A stretch of DNA of 5,082 bases. Source: Planctomycetota bacterium. Its GTDB lineage: Bacteria > Planctomycetota > SZUA-567 > H5-PLA8. The stretch spans positions 1 through 5,082 of the forward strand of contig JANXLS010001238.1 in NCBI GenBank assembly GCA_025355035.1, in the 5' to 3' direction. The translations under genes and the position numbers were made by a program. The stretch's first letter is position 1; each line of letters starts with the position of its first letter. This document shows positions 1 through 5,082 of this stretch, one piece after another. The notes below the pieces were generated by a model. That model was not told the DNA's origin. It worked only from the letters and a program-made list of their open reading frames with translations, and made no database searches.

Positions 1-99
1 ACATTCAAGTGCAGTTACTGCGGCCACATGATCACCGCCGTCTGCAGCTCCTATCATTTCACCGAAGTTTGCCCAGCTTGTCGCGGCAGCGTCATGATC
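1..99 (+). other. N-terminal zinc-ribbon domain
   Basis: Four cysteines occur as C4-x2-C7 and C24-x2-C27 (bases 10-12, 19-21, 70-72 and 79-81), with a Gly directly after C7, a Pro after C24 and a hydrophobic-Pro end (MIP, residues 32-34). The spacing C-x2-C-G-x15-C-P-x-C matches the short zinc-ribbon module often found at the extreme N-terminus of Planctomycetes/Lentisphaerae-type membrane proteins. A further Cys at residue 15 is not part of the pattern. The likely role is structural zinc binding in the cytoplasm; what it contacts is unknown. Because consensus members begin only two to four residues before the first Cys, the gene start is expected just outside the window. Confidence 0.8.
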
Positions 100-3000
100 C
101 CACGCCCGAAGCCCAGCACGCCTAGCGCCGCGCCGCTGCTCGTCGACGCCGTTCCATCAAAAGACTCCGGCGATCGGCCTGCAGGACATTACGCCAATCC
201 CGGCGCGAGCGTCGACACCGTCATCCCGTCAGCTCCGGCTTCACAACCGACGCCCGATCCCGCGACTGATCCCTCCGCGCGCGTTTCGTGGCCATCGATC
301 ACCATTCCCGAAATCGTCGGCGCGCACGTTCCCGCGCCCGAAGCCATATGCGGCCCCGCTTCCGACGAACTTCCCCATGCGCAGGCCACCACACCGCTCG
401 TTCGACACGTTCACGCGTTAAGCGAAACACAATCCGAGACTTCTCCGACCTTGAACACAAATCCGCCCGACTCCCCACTTCCTCCAAATCTCCCGCCAAA
501 TCCCGAGATTCAACCGCCACCGCCGGATTCGTTGCATCCGCACGAAAAGCCGACCGAAAGCCCGCTGCTGTCGATTCCGGCTAACGTCGACATCGGCCAC
601 TTTTCGAACGAGAGCGCCCCCACTACACCGCCGTTGCCACCATTGCCATCGGTCAGCGATCGGAACGCAATGCGACACAACGACGTCGAGCGTCCCGAAT
701 CCACGCCACCCGCGCGCGGTACGCGAGTCATCGAGCAGTTTACGCCGCTCAACATTGAAAAACTGAACTCAGCGCAAGTCGAAGCCACAACCCACAGCTC
801 CGTCGATACCCCGGCGATCATCGTCCCGCCGGTTCAGGAAATCGACGCGGCGGCCATGTCCAACGATTCGTCACGTCCAGGGAATTCCAAGATCGACACC
901 GCCACAAGACGGCTGGGCACCAAAGCGCTTGACTCCACGCACGCCACAGGCGTCGCGCCCAGTTCGCTTCCTCCCCCGCCCCCCGAAACACTCCCGGCCA
1001 AAGTCGCATCCGAAAACATTCAGCCCCAACGAAAGCCGCGTGTGCGCTGGGGCCTCGTCGCCGCCACACTGGCGATTTTCATCGCGGCCGGCGTCTGGAT
1101 GTATATGTCGTTTCTCAACGGCCTGGCGTTGGAAAATCGCAAGAACGTCATCGACGCGACGCTCGCCAAAGCCAATCACTACCTGTTGGCGAACGAGGCC
1201 CAAACTACCAGTTACAAACGCATTCAAGGTGCCTCTTCCTTCGCCAAAATGGCGCAAGCCGATTTGGCCGGTAAGGACAGCGCAGCGCTGGATCCGAAAT
1301 TCGTCGAGGAGCGCAATGCCCAGGTCAAAAGCCTTCTGGATGCCGCAGCGAAATCGTCCGACATCGAAAATGTTTTCGCAAAAAAAGAGAATGATCTCCC
1401 AGGTGTTAAAAAATATCTCGACGAGCACTTGAGCCTATGGAAGAAAGAGCGTAATTCCGCATTCGTCGTTCTATCCGAAATGATCCGCGAGAAGCAATCC
1501 GAACTCGCCACGTTCGAATCCGATCAGAAGATCGCGAAACTTCGCGACCAACTCAAGGACGCCAACACTTCCTACAAAGAACAGAAGCTCGACGAATCCG
1601 GAAAGATCGCCGAAGCCATTGTCGCTGCCATGAAGTCGGATCCCGTCGTTCAAGATATCGACCTGCAAAAACGAGCCGAGATTTTGATCGAGCGCGCGGC
1701 GCGTTGGAACGACACCGCCAAATCCGTCAACGCCGCAACCGGCGACAACGCCTCCTTCGCGAAAAAACGTCTGCAAAATGAAATCGGTAAACTGGATCCC
1801 GCAAACGAAGACCTCAAGCCGCTCTTGAATCAATACCAAACGCTGCTTGGGAAACTCGACCTCGCCGAAGCCGCATCCTTTGCCAAGACGGCTCAAAACG
1901 AACTTCTCTCCGCCGAAGCTCTCTATAAACAATCCAAAGTCGAACTCGCCGCCGAATCCGCCGCTCAGTTCCTCTCCAAGATCCCGTCGAACCTCACGGA
2001 ACAAAGCCGCGATTTGATCCAACGCGCCCGCGCGCTCGTCGAACACGGCAAGCAATTCGACGTCGCTGCTCAAATCCGCGCCAGCGGCAAGGGTGATAAA
2101 ATCCCAGACGCCAAGAAGCGCCTTCAAGCACAGATCGACAAGATCGCCGCATCGAAAGCAGACGTCAAGCCGTTGCTCGACCGTCTCGAAATCTTCAAAT
2201 CCGAACTCATCGAGGACGAACGCGCAATCAAGAAAACAGCTCAGCGCGAAAAGAAGCGCGGCGAAGGAACCGACTATGCACTCAATACGCCAGACGCCGC
2301 AGCCCTTTTAATGAAGCTCAAGCGCTTTGCCGAACTCGATGAACGTTGCGTTCCTGGCGAACTCGATTTCGATGGCTTCAATTTCGATTTCGACCACAAA
2401 CCCTACAAACTCTGCTTCCACCGCGAAGCCGACAAAAAGACCGTGCTTTTCCTCGAAACCGACGACAACAAAATCATCATCGACCCGCGTCATTTCGAAG
2501 CTGCGGAAAAGACATTCCGACCGCGCTGGCACCGCGCGTTCTACCACGCGATGGCGTTGGCCGACGCCATGACCAAAGCCGGTGTAAAATCCGACGACTA
2601 TTGGGATTCAAAAGAAGAAGCCCCGTTCGTCTCCGCGCGCCGTATCGACAAGCAGGGAAATGAATATATCTTCCTCGGTGACCGCCTCTTCACAGGCAAA
2701 GCACAGGAAAAAACGGATCAACAGAAGAAGATCGAATCCGAATTCCGCGCCCAGGCCGAGGCGCTCGCGCTGGCTGTCGAACAAGACGACGCCACGCCCG
2801 AAGACATCCGCAAAACCATTTCGTTCGCCGTCCGAGCGTCAGCCGTTGAAGTCGATTGGAACGACCACCTCGAAGGCGAATACGTTCGCAAGGTTATTCA
2901 GGAAGGCTACATCGAAACCAACATGCCCGGTTCCGCCGAACGCTTAAAAAAGGAACTCGCCGCCTGGCGCGACGGATACAAAGTCGTCAGCGAACCGTTC

Positions 3001-5082
3001 ATGAATTTCATCGGCTCCTGCCCCGAAGGCGAAGCCACCGAACTCCGCACCTACGAAGACCGCGCGGTCTGGCGTCTCTACGACAAGAAGTCTGACATGA
3101 CGACATTTGCAATCACGAACCCCGACGACGAAAAGGACTGCCTCTTCATCCTCTTCGATTTCCCCGGCAAACTGACCGAAATGCCCGCCGACAAACCCGC
3201 TGCAAAAGTCCGGATGACGCATCAAGCCGTCGGCGTGCTCTCGTGGTACGATCCCGCGACGAACAAAATGGAATTTGACAAACAAAAGTGGGATTTCGCA
3301 GCCGGCTTGGAACTCCCGCCGTTGCGCGACAACGACCGCCTCCTTTATGGATACGGCACCGCCGCCTGGTCCCATCCGCCGCACGTCCTGCTCATCGATA
3401 AATCCGGCCGCACAAAAGCGCTCGTCACTCCCTACGGCCGCGTCGATGTCACTGATTTCAAAAAGATTACCGATGTCGCCGCGCGCCAGAAAGCCATGGA
3501 CGCCTTCCTAGACCAATTAACAATTGTCCTGCCCAACAAAACCGAAGGCTGCTACCCGCATCTGTATTTCCGCTACTTCTTCCAGTACATCCTCGACAGC
3601 CCCGTCACAACCCATCCCGATCTGCTCGGCAGCCGCGGCCACACCGGCGACATTCATCAGACAACGTATCAGTCGCTCGAACGACTCATGGGCGGACGCT
3701 ACGTCGGCGACTGCGACGACATCGCCGAGTTGTATATGACGCTCGAACGCAAGATGGGCAACCTCAGCTACGTCATGTCCCTTCCCGGCCATGCCGCCTG
3801 CGGTTGGGCCGAGAAGAAACCCAACGACAGCACCTACCGCTTCTACATTCTACAAACCGGCCCCGTCCGCCGTTTCGAGGATACTTCGCTCGACAAAGTC
3901 GTTGAAAAAGCCTACCGCGCATTCGATCCCGAAGGCACGACGCGCTTCGATCCCAAGAGCCTCGCGTTCAACTTCCGCTTCAACAATGAACCCACGCGCA
4001 CCACTTATTACCTGAGTTCGCGCATGTTCGTCGACGCCAAATACGGTGAAGCCATGGAGCGCGTCCAGAGCTACTGGCACTTCCATTTCTACGCGCTCGG
4101 CATCAAGACGATGGATGAGATGATCAAGTCCGGCGACAACGTCTCCGAAAATTGGAACGAAATCGCCGGCCTCTACGGCCAGGTCCGCGAAGTCGAAGAC
4201 TCCATCCGCTGCTCTCACGAATCGATCAAGAACCTCAAGAAGGAAGAGCGCCTTTCGCGCATGAGCGAAGAATACCGCATCGCAACCATGTGGCGCAGCG
4301 AACACGACAGTGAAAAATCGTACGAAACCATTCGAGCGACCATTGCCGAACTGAAGCAAATCCAGCGCACACCCGAAACGTTCGAATACCTCGGCATGCG
4401 CATGCAAGTGGCCGGATTGCTGCTTGCAGTCGACCGCCCCTGGGAAACATGGGACCTCCTTCGCCCGGACATCGAACTCCTCGGCAAGCCCGGAAACTAC
4501 TTCCTGAAATTGGATCACGTCGGCGTCCTGACGTCGGCTTATCTCAAAATGCAAGACTTGATTCGCGCTCGCAAAGTCCTCACCAAAGCCGAGAGCCGCC
4601 AAATGTCCGACCTGCTCAAAGTCCTCCGCGACTTCTACAGCAACGGCAAAGCGATCTTCGAAGACTCTGACGGCTTCGACGACTACATGCGCAAATACGC
4701 TTCCATCGGCATTTTTTACGCCGGAAAAGTCGGTCGCAAGCGCTACGTCGAAGAGTTGATGAAAGACGGCCCCTATCCCGAGATCGGCAAAAAACGCGAC
4801 CACGAAAACCGCAAGAATCCCGACGAGGAAGAAGATTGGAAGTGGATACGCGTTTCGCTACTCTCCTACTCCATCGCCATCGGCGACGCCATCGACCTCG
4901 ACGACCCGCCCGAAAAATGGCGCATCGACGAAGCCATCAAGCTCTGCGACCGAATGCAGAAAGCCGGGATCGAAGCCGCCAAACACGGTTCCCTCGGACC
5001 GTTCGATTTCCTCCTGAACAGCAACCGCGTGCTCCGCGATTTCCTGGTCAAGGATTGGACCGACCTCGAAAAAGTCATCCAA
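1..5082 (+). CDS. Giant membrane-anchored protein: zinc ribbon, Pro-rich linker, TM helix, transglutaminase-like domain, TPR-like repeats (partial at both ends)
   Basis: Frame 1 translates to 1694 residues with no stop and enters and leaves the window open. In order it shows a CxxC/CPxC zinc ribbon (residues 1-33), a Pro/Ser/Thr-rich linker (34-343), one membrane helix (350-372), a helical region with two 117-residue repeats (523-756), an unassigned alpha/beta region (757-1160), a transglutaminase-like core with Cys1238 and His1264 (1161-1300) and TPR-like helices (1382-1537). The basic residues before the helix predict a cytoplasmic zinc ribbon and about 1320 residues outside the membrane. 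No start codon is visible: the first Met (residue 10, base 28) lies between the zinc-ligand cysteine pairs, so the start must be upstream, probably within a few codons because this ribbon class normally sits at the extreme N-terminus. The frame keeps one consistent codon style (C-ending codons, GAA for Glu, few TTA, CTA or TCA), which argues for one real gene and not a chimera. The overall function is unknown; a role at the cell envelope is inferred from topology only. Confidence 0.95.
100..1029 (+). other. Proline/serine/threonine-rich disordered linker
   Basis: Residues about 34-343 are low in aromatic residues and rich in Pro, Ser, Thr, Ala and Asp, with no sign of regular secondary structure. 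Proline is densest at residues 149-180 (14 of 32 residues), and there are short runs such as PPLPPLP (about 210-216) and a five-proline run at 324-328. It joins the zinc ribbon to the membrane helix and should therefore lie in the cytoplasm. It is probably intrinsically disordered. A few short hydrophobic patches (for example residues 241-255) could be short binding motifs, but nothing is recognisable. Confidence 0.8.
1048..1116 (+). other. Single transmembrane helix, predicted N-in/C-out
   Basis: Residues 350-372 form the only long uncharged hydrophobic stretch in the protein, beginning at Trp350, with Trp366 and Tyr368 towards the outer end. It follows a basic cluster (Arg344, Lys345, Arg347, Arg349), and by the positive-inside rule this places the N-terminal part in the cytoplasm and the large C-terminal part outside. 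It is too far from the N-terminus to be a conventional cleaved signal peptide, so it should act as an internal signal-anchor. Confidence 0.88.
1117..1596 (+). other. Charged helical region with coiled-coil-like segment
   Basis: Residues about 373-532, immediately outside the membrane helix, are rich in Ala, Lys, Glu, Asp, Leu and Gln and almost free of Pro and Gly, which predicts long helices. Residues about 488-520 have spaced hydrophobic positions (Val489, Leu491, Met494, Leu502, Phe505, Ile511, Leu514, Leu518) compatible with a coiled coil. It may act as a stalk or an oligomerisation segment. Its first part (around residues 403-460) has faint resemblance to the repeat that follows and could be a degenerate extra copy; I could not align it convincingly. 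The end overlaps the start of the first repeat. Confidence 0.6.
1567..1917 (+). repeat. Internal 117-residue protein repeat, copy 1
   Basis: Residues about 523-639 form the first copy of a tandem repeat; copy 2 begins exactly 117 residues later. The best-conserved part is residues 554-619, aligned without gaps to 671-736 with 23 of 66 identities counted by eye. Landmarks are an AKKRLQ motif at 587-592, I-x-K at 595-597 and D-x-KPLL at 604-609. Outer limits are less certain; a Tyr-Lys pair at 525-526 matches 642-643 in the other copy. The unit is predicted helical and probably forms a helical bundle or spectrin-like rod outside the membrane. Confidence 0.72.
1918..2268 (+). repeat. Internal 117-residue protein repeat, copy 2
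   Basis: Residues about 640-756 repeat residues 523-639. AKKRLQ recurs at 704-709, I-x-K at 712-714 and D-x-KPLL at 721-726, all at the same offset of 117 residues, and the gapless match extends back to a D-L-x2-R-A motif at 671-676 (554-559 in copy 1). The DNA of the copies has diverged, so this is an old protein-level duplication, not a recent tandem DNA repeat. The copy ends in a basic stretch (about 744-753, Lys/Arg-rich), after which the sequence changes character to mixed alpha/beta. Confidence 0.72.
2269..3480 (+). other. Unassigned mixed alpha/beta extracytoplasmic region
   Basis: Residues about 757-1160 alternate probable beta strands rich in Phe, Tyr, Trp, Val and Ile (around 788-798, 802-830, 1020-1058, 1077-1083 and 1127-1150) with a charged helical insert (about 901-980). 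Strand-turn patterns with DDxK and DxSGRT-type turns suggest beta-sandwich or beta-hairpin modules. There are at least two blocks separated by the helical insert. I recognise no family motif here. Its position just before the transglutaminase-like core suggests it positions substrate or binds partners, which is inference only. Confidence 0.5.
3481..3900 (+). other. Transglutaminase-like (papain-fold) domain
   Basis: Residues about 1161-1300 contain VGDCDDIAELY (1235-1245), followed 22 residues later by LPGHAACGWAE (1261-1271) and a strand FYILQTGP (1281-1288). This is the transglutaminase-core layout: the nucleophile Cys1238 (bases 3712-3714) at the start of a helix within a GDCDD motif, then His1264 (bases 3790-3792) on a strand after a Pro-Gly turn. 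Known families with this fold include transglutaminases, cysteine proteases, amidases and non-catalytic relatives, so the reaction is not determined. The usual third residue, an Asp on the next strand, is not evident; Gln1285 falls near the expected place. The domain lies on the predicted outer side of the membrane. Confidence 0.72.
4144..4611 (+). other. Four TPR-like helical repeats
   Basis: Four stretches fit the 34-residue tetratricopeptide pattern of hydrophobic and small residues at positions 4, 7, 8, 11, 17, 20, 24 and 27. Unit 1 is 1382-1415 (Trp1385, Ile1388, Ala1389, Tyr1392, Ser1401). Unit 2 is 1421-1454 (Ile1427, Ala1428, Trp1431, Ser1440). Unit 3 is 1464-1497 (Val1470, Ala1471, Leu1474, Leu1487). 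Unit 4 is 1504-1537 (Leu1510, Tyr1514, Leu1520, Ala1523, Leu1527, Ala1530). Several small positions are replaced by Ser or Thr, and spacers of 5-9 residues separate the units, so they are diverged. TPR arrays normally bind peptides or other proteins, and here they would sit outside the membrane next to the transglutaminase-like core. Confidence 0.55.
4612..5082 (+). other. Helical C-terminal region, continues beyond the window
   Basis: Residues about 1538-1694 are predicted mostly helical, with a highly charged spacer (about 1596-1612, Lys/Arg/Asp/Glu-rich) in the middle. Helices such as 1616-1631 and 1641-1659 may form another TPR-like hairpin, but the pattern is too weak to call. The frame is still open at the last base, so the protein continues for an unknown distance. 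Confidence 0.5.

Noticed and set aside
28..30. ATG at residue 10 as a possible start codon.
   Set aside because: Starting here would remove the first cysteine pair of a zinc ribbon whose four-cysteine spacing is intact; the start must be upstream of the window.
929..1432. A 167-codon plus-strand open frame in a second frame.
   Set aside because: It encodes an Arg/Pro/Ser-rich sequence typical of a shifted frame in GC-rich DNA, and it overlaps the well-supported membrane helix of frame 1.
1471..2127. A 218-codon minus-strand open frame, with similar ones at 871-1428 and 2944-3384.
   Set aside because: All are in codon register with the sense gene and explained by the same codon avoidance; none shows a domain or motif, while the sense frame carries the repeats and the membrane helix there.
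2269..3480. A second duplication within the alpha/beta region: two strand-turn-strand blocks (near residues 813-840 and 1127-1160) each followed by a helix.
   Set aside because: The similarity is limited to general secondary-structure pattern, with too few shared residues and an inconsistent offset.
3850..4803. A 317-codon open frame on the minus strand.
   Set aside because: It lies exactly in codon register with the plus-strand gene. Such antisense frames stay open when the sense gene avoids TTA, CTA and TCA codons, as this one does. Its composition (Val, Phe, Asp, Gly, Ala rich) is what reversed C-ending codons give, and the plus-strand frame encodes recognisable TPR-like and other motifs over the same stretch.
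4852..4893. Hydrophobic stretch at residues 1618-1631 as a second transmembrane helix.
   Set aside because: It is only about 14 residues long, contains several Ser and Gly, and is bounded by charged residues on both sides; it fits an amphipathic helix of the C-terminal helical region better.

Overview
The whole window lies inside one very large protein-coding gene on the + strand. Reading frame 1 is open without a stop codon from base 1 to base 5082 (1694 codons) and runs off both ends, so neither the start codon nor the stop codon is present. Every other long open frame on either strand is best explained as a shadow of this gene. I see no intergenic sequence, RNA gene, mobile element, CRISPR array, promoter or terminator. 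Residue numbers below count from the first codon of the window; the true N-terminus is probably only a few residues upstream.

Layout of the encoded protein: (1) an N-terminal four-cysteine zinc ribbon (residues about 1-33); (2) a proline/serine/threonine-rich, low-complexity linker of about 310 residues (34-343); (3) one transmembrane helix preceded by a basic cluster (350-372), predicting N-terminus in the cytoplasm and C-terminus outside; (4) a charged, mostly helical region with a coiled-coil-like stretch (373-522) followed by two tandem copies of a diverged repeat of about 117 residues (523-756); (5) a mixed alpha/beta region of about 400 residues that I cannot assign (757-1160); (6) a transglutaminase-like cysteine-protease-fold core with a GDCDD motif (Cys1238) and a PGH motif (His1264) (1161-1300); (7) a helical C-terminal region with at least four TPR-like units (1382-1537) and further helices to the window edge.

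The organism is a fairly GC-rich bacterium with C-ending codons for most amino acids but GAA favoured for glutamate. The zinc-ribbon type, with the spacing C-x2-C-G-x15-C-P-x-C followed by a valine/isoleucine-proline tail, together with a Pro-rich linker, a single membrane helix and a giant length, is familiar from Planctomycetes, Lentisphaerae, Verrucomicrobia and neighbouring candidate phyla. The phylum assignment is an inference from style, not a firm identification.

Taken together, the gene encodes a membrane-anchored protein with a small cytoplasmic metal-binding head and a very large extracytoplasmic part that carries a transglutaminase-like domain flanked by helical, probably protein-binding modules. 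I do not recognise a named family for the complete protein; the substrate, and whether it is catalytically active, cannot be told from the sequence.
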